From the NCBI GenBank assembly GCA_003243255.1, contig QFQM01000002.1, forward strand, positions 40,194-104,193: 64,000 nt of DNA. Reading direction: 5' to 3'. The notes under the pieces were generated by a model that was not told where the DNA came from, made no database searches, and was given only the letters and a program-made list of their open reading frames with translations. The translations under genes were made by a program, and so were the position numbers. Below are positions 14,426 to 23,327 of this stretch, in pieces; position 1 is the first letter of the stretch; every line of letters starts with the position of its first letter. The DNA comes from Flavobacterium psychrophilum. Its GTDB lineage: Bacteria; Bacteroidota; Bacteroidia; Flavobacteriales; Flavobacteriaceae.

Positions 14426-15972
14426 AAAGGATAGCAGACTTATACGTGAGGGTGAGTACCGATGAACAGGCGGAAAAAGGCTACTCCCAAAGAAACCAGG
14501 AAGAGCTTCTGAGAAAATATTGCAGTATAAACGGCATACAAATCCGCGATGTCATCTATGAAGACCATTCGGCAAAAACATTCAACAGGCCCCAGTGGAA
14601 AAAGCTGCTGGTCAACCTGAAAAAGAATAAAAATAAGATTGACCTCGTACTGTTTATGAAGTGGGACAGGTTTAGCAGGAATGCAGGGGATGCCTACCAG
14701 ATGATAAGCCTGCTCAGAAAGCTGGGCGTGGAGCCGCAGGCCATTGAGCAGCCCCTTGATCTGACCATTCCGGAAAATAAGATGATGCTTGCCTTTTACC
14801 TGGCCGCGCCGGAGGTAGAAAACGACAGGCGCGCGCTCAACACCTTCCATGGGCTGCGCCGTGCAAGAAAAGAGGGGCGTTACATGGGCATGGCACCTTA
14901 CGGCTATGCCAATAAGATTACCGAAGACGGCAAAAAATATATTGCGCCCGTACTCAAAGAGGCGAAACTGGTGCGATGGATCTTTGAGGAAATCGCAAAA
15001 GAAATATTCAATACGGAGTCTATCTATCACATGGCAAAGGATAGGGGGCTTACCTGCACAAAAGGTAATTTCTGGATCATGATAAAAAACCCTTTGTACT
15101 TCGGCAAGATCATAGTCCCCAAGTATAAAGATGAGGAAGCGATATTGGTTGATGGGCAGCACGAGGCGATAATCAGTGAAGGCCTTTATTACAGGGTACA
15201 GGATGTCCTGGCGGGCAGGTCAAGAAATTACAGGCCGAAAGTACAGACCACAGAAAATTTCCCGCTCAGAGGCTTCTTTCTCTGTCCACAATGCGACAGG
15301 AAGCTTACCGGGAGCAAATGCAAAGGTCGCCATAAGCATTATTACTACTATCATTGTGAAGCCAGCTGCAAGTACAGGATCAATTCGGATAAAGCGAATG
15401 AAATATTTATAGAGCACCTTAACGGGTACAAGCCAATACCAGAGGTTAAAAAATTATATTCAGCGGTGCTCCTTGAAGCGTATAAAGAGCATACCGGCAA
15501 TGCAGCCAGTGAAAAAAAGAAGATGCTTGCACAGATTACCGAATATGAAAAAAAGCTCTCCAATGCGAGAAACCTTCTTGTAACCGAAAAGATCGATGTG
15601 GAAGATTACAATCTGATGAAGTCCGATTACAACTCTGTCATCACTAAACTTGAAAAACAACTCGGCGATACAAATTTCGAAAAAGGAGACATTGAAGATT
15701 TAATGGGTAAGGGGCTTAACAACCTGATTTCCTTGGGTTCAGCTTATGAGAACGGCACACTTGCTGATGCGAGGGAGATGATTGGTTTAATTTATCCCGA
15801 AAATTTCACGTTTCGCGGAAACAGTTTCCAAACCGCTCGGGTCAACGAAATTATGAACTGTATCTATCTGGTTAACAATGAGTTGAAATCAAAAAAAAAC
15901 GGGACAAAAGACGATTTTTTCGCTTTGTCCCGAGTAGTGACCTCGACTGGATTCAAACCAGTAACCTTCTGA
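14422..15972 (+). CDS. Large serine recombinase (site-specific integrase)
   Basis: 516 aa. Residues 1-150 are the resolvase domain with catalytic serine S12 in YVRVSTDEQ and the arginine-rich segment around KWDRFSRN. The recombinase domain follows (RRARKEGRYMGMAPYGY, residues 148-165), then a zinc ribbon (LCPQC near 289, C near 316 and 320) and a coiled coil (about 370-410). The last 12 residues are encoded by the antisense strand of the tRNA-Arg gene, and the preceding residues by the tRNA terminator. Integration at the tRNA therefore supplies the 3' end of this gene. Catalyses integration and excision by double-strand cleavage. Confidence 0.92.
   Translation: MKRIADLYVRVSTDEQAEKGYSQRNQEELLRKYCSINGIQIRDVIYEDHSAKTFNRPQWKKLLVNLKKNKNKIDLVLFMKWDRFSRNAGDAYQMISLLRKLGVEPQAIEQPLDLTIPENKMMLAFYLAAPEVENDRRALNTFHGLRRARKEGRYMGMAPYGYANKITEDGKKYIAPVLKEAKLVRWIFEEIAKEIFNTESIYHMAKDRGLTCTKGNFWIMIKNPLYFGKIIVPKYKDEEAILVDGQHEAIISEGLYYRVQDVLAGRSRNYRPKVQTTENFPLRGFFLCPQCDRKLTGSKCKGRHKHYYYYHCEASCKYRINSDKANEIFIEHLNGYKPIPEVKKLYSAVLLEAYKEHTGNAASEKKKMLAQITEYEKKLSNARNLLVTEKIDVEDYNLMKSDYNSVITKLEKQLGDTNFEKGDIEDLMGKGLNNLISLGSAYENGTLADAREMIGLIYPENFTFRGNSFQTARVNEIMNCIYLVNNELKSKKNGTKDDFFALSRVVTSTGFKPVTF
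15894..15931 (-). terminator. Terminator of tRNA-Arg, inside the recombinase ORF
   Basis: On the minus strand CGGGACAAAG... pairs with ...CTTTTGTCCCG across a 12-nt loop, followed by eight T. It starts a few bases after the tRNA 3' end, and is embedded in the coding sequence of the recombinase on the other strand. Confidence 0.85.
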
Positions 15973-16011
15973 GCCGTAATCAGATGCGCTATTCAGTTGC
16001 GCCACGAGGCC
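15938..16011 (-). tRNA. tRNA-Arg (anticodon ACG)
   Basis: 74 nt that fold as a cloverleaf: acceptor GGCCTCG/CGAGGTC (one G-T pair) with discriminator A, D arm GCGC...GCGC, anticodon stem TCTGA/TCAGA with loop TTACGGC (anticodon ACG, read by A34 or inosine), T arm CTGG-TTTGAAT-CCAG. CCA is not encoded. It overlaps the last 35 bases of the recombinase gene on the opposite strand and is the probable integration target of the accessory region on its left. Confidence 0.95.
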
Positions 16012-16067
16012 AATTTTGCTTTCAGTTTGTGAATATTCAGTGATATTTATCATCCTGATTGCGGGTG

Positions 16068-16097
16068 CAAATATAGGCAATAATGCTTAACTTGCAA
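16068..16097 (-). promoter_or_regulatory. Flavobacterial promoter of tRNA-Arg
   Basis: On the minus strand TTG (16097-16095), a 19-bp spacer and TATATTTG (16075-16068) match the Bacteroidota consensus TTG-N(17-23)-TAnnTTTG exactly. The expected start is near 16062, giving a leader of about 50 nt before the tRNA. Confidence 0.75.
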
Positions 16098-16125
16098 GAC
16101 TAAATGAATAAAAAAATATAAAAAA

Positions 16126-16638
16126 ATGACGTTGAATCAGTATATACGTGACGTTCAGGATTTTCCAAAAGAAGGAATTGTCTTTAAAGATATAACCCCG
16201 TTGCTTAATAATCCTAAAGCGGTGCGCGAATGCATGGCTTTACTGCTAAATAACCTTCGTGACCGAAAAATCGATAAGGTAGTAGGGGTAGAGAGCAGGG
16301 GATTCTTTTTTGCTACGCTATTGGCTTATGAACTTAATGCAGGGTTCGTGCCTGTGCGTAAGCCTAAAAAGCTTCCTTTTGAGACTATTTCAGCTTCATA
16401 CGCGCTTGAGTATGGTACCGACTGTTTAGAAGTGCATACAGATGCAATTAAGCCGGGAGACAGGATCCTTATCCATGATGATGTGCTGGCAACAGGAGGT
16501 ACAGCTGCTGCGGTATGCGAACTGGTAGAAAAACTGGGAGGCGAAATTGTGCAATGCAATTTCCTTATGGAATTATCTTTCCTTAACGGCAGGCAAAAAT
16601 TAGGGAGCAGGGAAGTGTATTCACCGCTGGTGTATTAA
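16126..16638 (+). CDS. apt: Adenine phosphoribosyltransferase
   Basis: 170 aa, the usual length. Converts adenine plus PRPP to AMP (purine salvage, cytoplasm). Seen: VGVESRGFFF (residues 49-58, pyrophosphate loop), RKPKKLPFE and the PRPP-binding motif LIHDDVLATGGTA (about 120-132). It is the first chromosomal gene right of the tRNA island boundary. Its stop overlaps the stop of the convergent small gene by a few bases. Confidence 0.96.
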   Translation: MTLNQYIRDVQDFPKEGIVFKDITPLLNNPKAVRECMALLLNNLRDRKIDKVVGVESRGFFFATLLAYELNAGFVPVRKPKKLPFETISASYALEYGTDCLEVHTDAIKPGDRILIHDDVLATGGTAAAVCELVEKLGGEIVQCNFLMELSFLNGRQKLGSREVYSPLVY

Positions 16639-16775
16639 TCCAGTGCGCGGGTTGTTACAAAGTATTTCCATGCAATGATGGCCTTTTGCAGTTTTGTCGC
16701 TCTGCTAAGGTCCAGCTGCTCTTTAGTATAATTGGGTAGCAGCCACTTATTAAGTTTTGCAAGTATCTTAAACAT
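16635..16775 (-). CDS. Small conserved flavobacterial protein, function unknown
   Basis: 46 aa from the internal ATG at 16775 (the longer frame to 16823 adds an unlikely N-terminus). The sequence (MFKILAKLNKWLLPNYTKEQ, then LDLSRATKLQKAIIAWKYFVTTRALD) resembles a family of tiny basic flavobacterial proteins sometimes labelled SsrA-binding-like without support. Convergent with apt, stops overlapping. Confidence 0.55.
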   Translation of the reverse strand: MFKILAKLNKWLLPNYTKEQLDLSRATKLQKAIIAWKYFVTTRALD

Positions 16776-16853
16776 AAAACTGGTGTTTGGTATATCAAAT
16801 ATAAGAAAAGGCTGCCTAAACATGGCAGCCTTTAAGAATATATTAATCCTAAT

Positions 16854-18812
16854 TTATTGTACAGAAGAAGCAGTAAGTTGTCCTTTTATCCTGCCAATGT
16901 AAATATCAGGGATACCGTTTTTCTTCCCTTCAGAGCTCAATTTAGCGGTAGATTTTACATCACCTTCCTTTAATGATATTTTGATATTTGTTATTATACC
17001 AGTACTGTTTCTGGTAACATCAGAATAGACTACTGTGATTCCTGCTTTTTCAAGATCCTCTTTGTAGCTGTTAAGCTGAATATCTGTAGTTGTTTTATTA
17101 ATGATAAAGTAGATGTTTTTCCCGTCATTGGAAATCAAATTACCGTCATTGTCGCGTAATGAAGTTTGAGTTACGGTGCGATATGGGCTGGAATTCATTT
17201 GTTTAACTCTATCAGTAATACTTGTGTTAACATCTGAGGTGGCATCTGTTTTTGTTGTAGTATGGGTAACTATTGTTGTTTTATCGGTTGATTTAGGGTC
17301 AAAGTCTGATGTTGTAAATTCTAACGCACCATATTTAGCAATTTCGCCATATTTTTTTACGGCTTCTTCGCCAGACAGTTCTATTATCTTAACTTCCTTT
17401 TTCCCTCTAAATACTATATTTTCTTCTTTTTGAATTACACCATTAATTACAACGATCTTTTTTTCATTTTTTACTGCATTCTCAACATAATCGTTAAGGC
17501 CTTTTTTGGGTTCTCCGGCTTCTGGTTTATTAAAAGTGATAGTTTCATTTCCTCCATTTTTACTGGTAAAGTAAATTACATTATCAGCATCGGCACTTTC
17601 CTTTTCTATGTTTAGGGTAAAAGGATATATTGGTTTATCGTCATCACTAAGAATTTCATATACAGGGTAGGCCTTAATATGATTTTTATCTTTTACGGAA
17701 ACTTTGATTTCAACGATCTCATTTTTTTTATTGCGTTTGATGTTCTCAAAATAAACATCGGCATCAAATAGGTCTTTGTACATCTCTTTTCTATCCTTCA
17801 TTGTAGTGTTGGTCATATCTTTGTCGATTATAACTGCAGTTACCAAAGGATATGAAATTTCACTACCTGTGGCAATTTCATCTGTGCTTTGCATTTTTAC
17901 AGGGATTGGATTTACTGATTCTACAATTTTCGCATCCCTTTCTTTAGCTACAACTTCAATCTGATACAGATATATAAACGCAATGATAGCGGGCACTATA
18001 GCTGCAAATTTCAAAAAATTGTATTTTTTTGACTGTTTAGTATTTAGCATAACGATTCGTTTTTTGATTAGTGATTGATAGAAATGATTGGTGATTGAGA
18101 TACACTCCTGCTGAAGTGTAATTTTTAATAATGTTTTTTGGTATTCAATGCTGTTGTCGATAGCTTTTACAGCATCTGCATCGGCAATGAATTCGAGATT
18201 TTGCGCTATTTGTTTTTTGTACAGCCAGGTAAAAGGGCTAAACCAAAGGAATATGCATGACAGCTGACTCAAAATCATGTCAAACGAATGCAATTGCCTG
18301 CTGTGAACTTTTTCATGGGCGATAATAGTTTTAAGTTCCTCGGTTTCTAAAGCACGAGAATTATAGGCTATGTAGCGGAAAAATGAGAAAGGAGATGCTA
18401 TAGCTTCTGAATCAATAATTTTGTATTGATGGTCCCGTTGATATTTTTGACTTTTAAGCAGTGTGTTTACTTTAACGATCTCAATAATAAATTTTACCAG
18501 GAAAATAACAGCTCCTATTGTGTATATTATTGTTGCAAACTGCCACCAGTCAAATTGAAATTCAGGTTTTTGGGTTACAATACCCTGAGTAATTTTGAAA
18601 TTTTCAAGATTTACCGGTGCTATTGGTTGGGGTGTTATCCAAACTGTTTTTGTAAATCTAAGTAATGGTAGTATGAAAGCAGTTATGATTCCTGTCAACA
18701 GGAAGAAACGAATCTGTATGAAGAAAGTTTCTTTTCTAAATAAGAGGTAATATGCTGTAAAAAATACAGCTATAAGACCCGATGCTTTAGCCAGGTAGAT
18801 AATAATGCTCAT
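16854..18812 (-). CDS. M56 family (BlaR1/MecR1-like) membrane metalloprotease sensor, second copy
   Basis: 652 aa. Four N-terminal membrane segments (about 5-22, 35-55, 88-110 and 265-285, the last after the protease domain), the zinc protease motif HEKVH (about 166-170) and a downstream EFIADADAV zinc ligand segment. The C-terminal 350 residues lie outside the cytoplasm and include a short TonB-plug-like segment (LSGEEAVKKYGEIAKYGALEFTT) and repeated VYFENIKRNKKNEIVEIKVSVKDK-type units. BlaR1-type proteins sense a signal and cleave the BlaI repressor. It is the third gene of blaI-blaR1-blaR1, separated from the first copy by a strong hairpin. Confidence 0.85.
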   Translation of the reverse strand: MSIIIYLAKASGLIAVFFTAYYLLFRKETFFIQIRFFLLTGIITAFILPLLRFTKTVWITPQPIAPVNLENFKITQGIVTQKPEFQFDWWQFATIIYTIGAVIFLVKFIIEIVKVNTLLKSQKYQRDHQYKIIDSEAIASPFSFFRYIAYNSRALETEELKTIIAHEKVHSRQLHSFDMILSQLSCIFLWFSPFTWLYKKQIAQNLEFIADADAVKAIDNSIEYQKTLLKITLQQECISITNHFYQSLIKKRIVMLNTKQSKKYNFLKFAAIVPAIIAFIYLYQIEVVAKERDAKIVESVNPIPVKMQSTDEIATGSEISYPLVTAVIIDKDMTNTTMKDRKEMYKDLFDADVYFENIKRNKKNEIVEIKVSVKDKNHIKAYPVYEILSDDDKPIYPFTLNIEKESADADNVIYFTSKNGGNETITFNKPEAGEPKKGLNDYVENAVKNEKKIVVINGVIQKEENIVFRGKKEVKIIELSGEEAVKKYGEIAKYGALEFTTSDFDPKSTDKTTIVTHTTTKTDATSDVNTSITDRVKQMNSSPYRTVTQTSLRDNDGNLISNDGKNIYFIINKTTTDIQLNSYKEDLEKAGITVVYSDVTRNSTGIITNIKISLKEGDVKSTAKLSSEGKKNGIPDIYIGRIKGQLTASSVQ

Positions 18813-18837
18813 ACTTTTATTGGTTTTAGTTGGTTAA

Positions 18838-18868
18838 GCTGTCAGGCTTTTTAATGATGCCTGACAGC
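18838..18868. other. Perfect 10-bp hairpin between the two BlaR1-like genes
   Basis: GCTGTCAGGC and GCCTGACAGC enclose an 11-nt loop. There is no T tract after it on the minus strand, so it is more likely an mRNA processing, stability or partial attenuation element setting the ratio of the two sensors than a full terminator. Confidence 0.5.
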
Positions 18869-18900
18869 ATCTTGCGGTATAAATAACTAACTCAAAATAC

Positions 18901-20895
18901 TTAAGATTTTTTAGAAAGTGCTTTTCTCTTTTCCATTTCCTTTTGAGCTTTTTGAAGATCTTTCTGAGCTTCCTCAAGTTGTTTCTGAGCCTCTTTCATC
19001 TGTTGTTTGGCCTGTTCCATCTCTTTCATGGCCTGCTTCATTTCCTGATCTTTTAGACCGGAATCTCTTAAAGATTCATTGATAGATTTTTCAATTTCTT
19101 TCCTGTCAATCTGGAGCTCTTTCATTGCTTGCTTAATCTCAACCTGCGCTTTTTTCATTTCTTCCTGAATTTCTTTTCTTTCTTCTTCAGAAATCCCTTC
19201 AAAAGCAAAATCTTTTTGCCAGTTAATATTAGCTAAAGCATCCATACCGGTACTTACGCCATTTAGGGCTATAGTCATTACTTCATCCATATTAGGCATA
19301 GTGAAACTGAAAGAGTTGTTGGTGTTGTCACTACTGCCATATGCATAGTTAAAGTTTGGCTGTGTTGGTACTGTAGTTATTTCCACAGCACCTTTTTTAG
19401 CTTTTTTGCCATATTTCTTTTTGGCTTCTTTAGGCGAAATTACATTCATGTTGGCAATAGTCTGGCCTTTTGGTAATTGCAGGTCGCTAAGGTTGTCTCC
19501 AATTTCTTTTTGTTCTACACCATTTACATAAAATACAGCTCCTTTGTAAAGATTAACGGTATTTGGCCCGTTCATATAACCGTTGCAGCCTGTTGAAGCT
19601 GAAGTATTACAGATTACTTTTGTCTGAACGGGTACATTCGCATTAGATGCGACACTTATTTTGTCAGCAGTAACGTGGAATGGGTTTGGATTGCCAAAAC
19701 CAATAATATTACCTGTAGCATTGCTGTTTTTTTCCATTTCGATAGTAAACGGCTTAATAGGAGAGGTGCCGCTTACATAATGGTCCTGAGACTGATCCTT
19801 ATCTTTTACAGTTGCTTTAATGGCCGTAATTTCACCTGAAGCATTTCGGGCTACATTACTGAAAGTAACATCTGCCTCGAACTCATCTTTAAAAACGTCA
19901 GTATTTTTATTCAGCTCTTCATCAGTGGTATTTTTATCGATTGTGATGCTGATTTTTGTTTTTTCCTGAGAACTGGTATTGATCTCCGAAGCTTTTTCCT
20001 GGGCAATTACTTTTACCTGAAAAAGGAAAATAAATGCTGCTAATGCAGGAAGTACAACTGCGTACTTCCATGAATTACGTTTTTTTGATTGTTTTTTGTT
20101 TAACATAACGATTCGTTTTTTGATTAATGATTGATAAAAATGATTAGTGATTGCGATACATTCCGGCTGAAGTGTAATTTTCAGCAGGGTTTTTTGATAT
20201 GCTTTTTTGTCGTTTAGCTGTTTGATGGCGACAGCATCGGCAATGAATTCCAGATTTTGTGATATCGATTTTTTATAGAACCACATAAAAGGGTTGAACC
20301 AAAAGGCTATGCAAAACAGCTGGCTAAGAATCATATCTGCTGAATGTTTCTGGCTGCTGTGTACTTTTTCGTGGCTTAAAATGCTTTCAAGCTCTTCCTG
20401 TTGCAACTGGGCTGAGTTGTAAACTATATAATTAAAGAATGAAAAGGGTGATTGAACCTTCTCGGAATCAATAAGTTTGAAACGGCCTTGTTTTATAATG
20501 CTGTTTCCTTTAAGTATTTTTCGTATGGATATAAAATCCATAATGAAACGCATCAGGAAAAATAACAAGCCAATGCTATATACGGCCAATGCTACATAAT
20601 ACCAGTTTATAGTAAATGGTTCCGGTTTGGCAGCCATAAATTGCTGCATTACCATAAATTGCTGTAGCTGTTCGTTACTTATAGGTTCAGACGATATGGT
20701 TTGCTGTACCGGCTCAATAAATATTACCTTGGTGTATTTCGCCAGGGGTAATAGGCCAGAGGTAATTAATCCTGCCAATAAAAAGCCACGGTTAGAATTG
20801 AAAAAAGTTTCTTTTCTCAGGAAAGCATAATAAGCAATAAAGAATACGGCAAGTAATCCTGAAGCTTTGGCTATATAGAGGATAAAGGTTTCCAT
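18901..20895 (-). CDS. M56 family (BlaR1/MecR1-like) membrane metalloprotease sensor, first copy
   Basis: 664 aa, paralogous to the next gene over its first 300 residues: membrane helices, HEKVHSSQKH (zinc protease, about 174-178), FWFNPFMWFYKKSISQNLEFIADAVA and an ITNHFYQSLIKKRIVMLNKKQSKK loop. The extracytoplasmic part has a TonB-plug-like segment (ISPKEAKKKYGKKAKKGAVEITT) and ends in a highly charged coiled coil of about 100 residues made of KEMEQAKQQMKEAQ-type heptads. One base separates its ATG from the blaI stop. Presumed role: signal-dependent cleavage of BlaI. Confidence 0.88.
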   Translation of the reverse strand: METFILYIAKASGLLAVFFIAYYAFLRKETFFNSNRGFLLAGLITSGLLPLAKYTKVIFIEPVQQTISSEPISNEQLQQFMVMQQFMAAKPEPFTINWYYVALAVYSIGLLFFLMRFIMDFISIRKILKGNSIIKQGRFKLIDSEKVQSPFSFFNYIVYNSAQLQQEELESILSHEKVHSSQKHSADMILSQLFCIAFWFNPFMWFYKKSISQNLEFIADAVAIKQLNDKKAYQKTLLKITLQPECIAITNHFYQSLIKKRIVMLNKKQSKKRNSWKYAVVLPALAAFIFLFQVKVIAQEKASEINTSSQEKTKISITIDKNTTDEELNKNTDVFKDEFEADVTFSNVARNASGEITAIKATVKDKDQSQDHYVSGTSPIKPFTIEMEKNSNATGNIIGFGNPNPFHVTADKISVASNANVPVQTKVICNTSASTGCNGYMNGPNTVNLYKGAVFYVNGVEQKEIGDNLSDLQLPKGQTIANMNVISPKEAKKKYGKKAKKGAVEITTVPTQPNFNYAYGSSDNTNNSFSFTMPNMDEVMTIALNGVSTGMDALANINWQKDFAFEGISEEERKEIQEEMKKAQVEIKQAMKELQIDRKEIEKSINESLRDSGLKDQEMKQAMKEMEQAKQQMKEAQKQLEEAQKDLQKAQKEMEKRKALSKKS

Positions 20896-20896
20896 A

Positions 20897-21256
20897 TCAT
20901 TCCTTTTTTTCGATCATGTCAAGAATCTCACGAAGCTCTTTGGCGCTAATCTTTTCCTCTTTGGCAAAAAAGGAAATCATGCTCTTGTATGAATTATTAA
21001 AATAATTCTCGATAGCATTGCTCATAAAACCTTTCCTGTATTCTTCTTTACTAACCACCGGAAAGTATTGATGTGTGTTTCCGTAAGCATTATGGCTTAC
21101 ATAACCTTTTTCTTCCAGGTTTCGTATTATGGTAGAAAGCGTATTGTAATGAGGCTTGTCATCCTCAATTTCCATAAGCACATCTTTAACAAAAGCTTTT
21201 TCCAGCTTCCATAGTATGTGCATTATCTCTTCTTCCTTATTGGTTAACTTTTGCAT
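20897..21256 (-). CDS. BlaI/MecI/CopY-family transcriptional repressor
   Basis: 119 aa, the normal length. N-terminal winged helix-turn-helix (LTNKEEEIMHILWKLEKAFV, HYNTLSTIIRNLEEKGYVSH, wing YGNTHQYFPVVSKEEY) and a C-terminal dimerisation helix pair. Family members bind palindromic operators as dimers and are cleaved when the M56 partner senses its signal. Upstream lie three evenly spaced palindromes that overlap the promoter, consistent with autorepression of the whole operon. Confidence 0.93.
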   Translation of the reverse strand: MQKLTNKEEEIMHILWKLEKAFVKDVLMEIEDDKPHYNTLSTIIRNLEEKGYVSHNAYGNTHQYFPVVSKEEYRKGFMSNAIENYFNNSYKSMISFFAKEEKISAKELREILDMIEKKE

Positions 21257-21275
21257 GATATCGTATTTATTATTC

Positions 21276-21340
21276 CAAATTTAAAACTATTTTTTTAGTT
21301 ACACAACTAATTTTATAGTTAAATAACTAAAACGATAGTT
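21276..21340 (-). promoter_or_regulatory. blaI promoter with three tandem AACTA-N6-TAGTT operators
   Basis: Minus strand: TTG (21306-21304), 20-bp spacer, TAAATTTG (21283-21276), a consensus flavobacterial promoter. Perfect 16-bp palindromes AACTA-N6-TAGTT sit at 21285-21300, 21305-21320 and 21325-21340, exactly 20 bp apart. The first fills the spacer, the second overlaps the -33 element, the third is upstream. The central six bases differ in each, so the conserved arms are the recognised part. Layout fits cooperative BlaI binding and promoter occlusion. Confidence 0.85.
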
Positions 21341-21371
21341 TTTTATTGTACGATACGCTGAAAAAAGTTTT

Positions 21372-22598
21372 TTACGTATTTTCTGAAAGTAGCTTTTTAT
21401 GAAGCCAAAGTAATGATAATGTTGCTATTATGGCTAAGGTACCCATAAAGATCCAGTTGGCAAAATATCCATCTTCTTTATAATAGTCGATAATAGCAAG
21501 TCCTGTTTTTCCGCTTACAATATGTGCGAGGCTGAACATCATGGTGTAATAAGCCATGTACTGACCTTCGCGTCCGCGGGGAGCACGGTTCATTGCAAAC
21601 CCGTTAGAAAAAGGAAAATTGAACATTTCGGCATAGGATATAATAAACATACTTACAACAACCATTCCTGCCCAACCTTCAAACAATAATGCATAAAAGC
21701 TCAAGGCCATACAGAATGCACCCAGCGCTACAACTTTTATTTTCTGGATTCCTTTACGTTCTACATAGCCAACAATAGGCATTTCGCACAGCAATACTAA
21801 AAGTCCGTTAAACGACATAAGTAAACCGGTCTGAAATTCCGAAAGGCCATATTGTTTGTGGTGGTATAACGGCAGGGTAGAGAACAACTGGAAAAATACC
21901 GTTGCAGTAATAAAGCTGCAGAACAGGAAAAGCCAGTAAAGCTTATCATTTTTGATCGAACGTTCAATCTTAGTTTCATCTACGGCAACCGCTTCAATTT
22001 TTACTCTTTCTTTTTCTTTTACCAAAAACATGAAGATAAGTATCGAAATGATGCATGAAGCACCATCAGCCCAAAACAGACCTTTATAGCCTATACCTAA
22101 TATTATGAGTCCCCCCATTGCCGGCCCCGCCATAAAACCGAAATTAATAGCCAGGCGCACAAGGGTAAATGCTCTTGTGCGGTTCTCTGGTTTTGCATAA
22201 GTGCCAATTGATACAAACATTGCCGGACGGAACATGTCAGCGATTGCCATAATGCTGAACATGGCAATACATAAGCCTGGGAATGTAGTAATATGTTGTA
22301 TGACAAAGAAAGATGCTCCGCTCGCAATCATACTGAACACCATGATTTTATAGAAGCCAACTTTGTCTGTTAGTTTACCTCCCAGCCAGGAGCCTAACAT
22401 TGAGCCTGAACCGAAACAAACCATAACCCATCCCACCTGGTCTAAGCTGAAATGAAGGTCTTCATTAAGGTATTTTGAGAGGAATGGGAATACCATAGTA
22501 CCGGCACGGTTAATGAAAGTAATGATGGCAAGTATCCATACTTCTCGCGTAAAACCACGAAAGTTATTGATGTAACGGGAAAAGGCCTGCTGAAGCAT
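21372..22598 (-). CDS. MFS transporter, probable drug or solute exporter
   Basis: 408 aa with twelve predicted membrane helices. The loop between helices 2 and 3 has the MFS signature LGGKLTDKVGFYKIM, and a second loop resembles it (VGYVERKGIQKIKV). It resembles the MFS proteins of Bacteroidota annotated as multidrug or YdeE/MdtH-like transporters. Substrate not predictable. Read on its own from a region divergent to the 22673 gene. Confidence 0.8.
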   Translation of the reverse strand: MLQQAFSRYINNFRGFTREVWILAIITFINRAGTMVFPFLSKYLNEDLHFSLDQVGWVMVCFGSGSMLGSWLGGKLTDKVGFYKIMVFSMIASGASFFVIQHITTFPGLCIAMFSIMAIADMFRPAMFVSIGTYAKPENRTRAFTLVRLAINFGFMAGPAMGGLIILGIGYKGLFWADGASCIISILIFMFLVKEKERVKIEAVAVDETKIERSIKNDKLYWLFLFCSFITATVFFQLFSTLPLYHHKQYGLSEFQTGLLMSFNGLLVLLCEMPIVGYVERKGIQKIKVVALGAFCMALSFYALLFEGWAGMVVVSMFIISYAEMFNFPFSNGFAMNRAPRGREGQYMAYYTMMFSLAHIVSGKTGLAIIDYYKEDGYFANWIFMGTLAIIATLSLLWLHKKLLSENT

Positions 22599-22672
22599 TT
22601 GTTTGATTGATTTCTACAAATTTACAAATGTTAGTGTGCTTAAATAATTATTTTTGCAGAAACCTCATGCAA

Positions 22673-23272
22673 ATGAAACTCATTTTTACAGTTACAGCAT
22701 TATTTTCATTCATGGCACTCAGTGCGCAGGAATGCAGTATCGAAAATTCTAAAAAATACCAGCAGCAACTTAATAAGGAATATGCTGATCCGGCAGAATC
22801 GCCATTAACGCCAAAAGATCTTAAGAAATTTAAATCGCTGGATTTTTATCCTGTTGATATGGCGTATTGTGTAGAGGCAAAATTTGTTCGCACTCCAAAT
22901 GAGAAGCCTTTTGAAATGCCAACAACCACAGAAAGGAAACCGATGTATGTTAAGTTTGGTGAGGTATATTTTAAACTTCATGGTAAAGACTGCAAGCTGG
23001 ATGTTTTTCAGAATATTGATTTGGTAAAAAAAGAAGAATATAAAAATCACCTGTTCTTACCGTTTACTGATTTTACCTCAGGTAATGGCAGTTATGGAGG
23101 AGGAAGGTATATCGATCTTCAGCAAACGGAGTCAGATAAAATCATGATTGATTTTAATACCGCTTATAATCCTTACTGTGCTTATAATCATAAATATTCA
23201 TGTCCTATCCCGCCTGCTCAAAACGATCTTCAGGTGGAGGTAAAGGCTGGAGTAAAAGCATATGAAAAGTAA
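22673..23272 (+). CDS. DUF1684 family secreted protein
   Basis: About 199 aa from ATG at 22673 (ATG at 22667 is also in frame; the frame back to 22607 has no signal peptide). Signal peptide MKLIFTVTALFSFMALSAQ. The DUF1684 hallmarks are a Gly-rich GNGSYGGGRYID segment and the C-terminal YNPYCAYNHKYSCPIPPAQN. The family has no established function; it is periplasmic or exported in Bacteroidota. A TATTTTTG -7 box lies at 22649-22656. Confidence 0.85.
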   Translation: MKLIFTVTALFSFMALSAQECSIENSKKYQQQLNKEYADPAESPLTPKDLKKFKSLDFYPVDMAYCVEAKFVRTPNEKPFEMPTTTERKPMYVKFGEVYFKLHGKDCKLDVFQNIDLVKKEEYKNHLFLPFTDFTSGNGSYGGGRYIDLQQTESDKIMIDFNTAYNPYCAYNHKYSCPIPPAQNDLQVEVKAGVKAYEK

Positions 23273-23277
23273 TCATT

Positions 23278-23318
23278 CTAAATTTCCCTCTCCTTTGGAG
23301 AGGGGTTAGGGGTGAGGC
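23278..23318. repeat. Dispersed intergenic hairpin repeat (CCTCTCC/GGAGAGG type)
   Basis: CCTCTCC-TTT-GGAGAGG with the tail GGTTAGGGGTGAGG is the form of an interspersed repeat seen many times in Bacteroidota genomes. Non-coding. Confidence 0.55.
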
Positions 23319-23327
23319 AAAATAACA

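Noticed and set aside
14440..15162. 240-aa minus-strand ORF
   Set aside because: It lies wholly inside the recombinase gene on the other strand and its residue composition is not protein-like.
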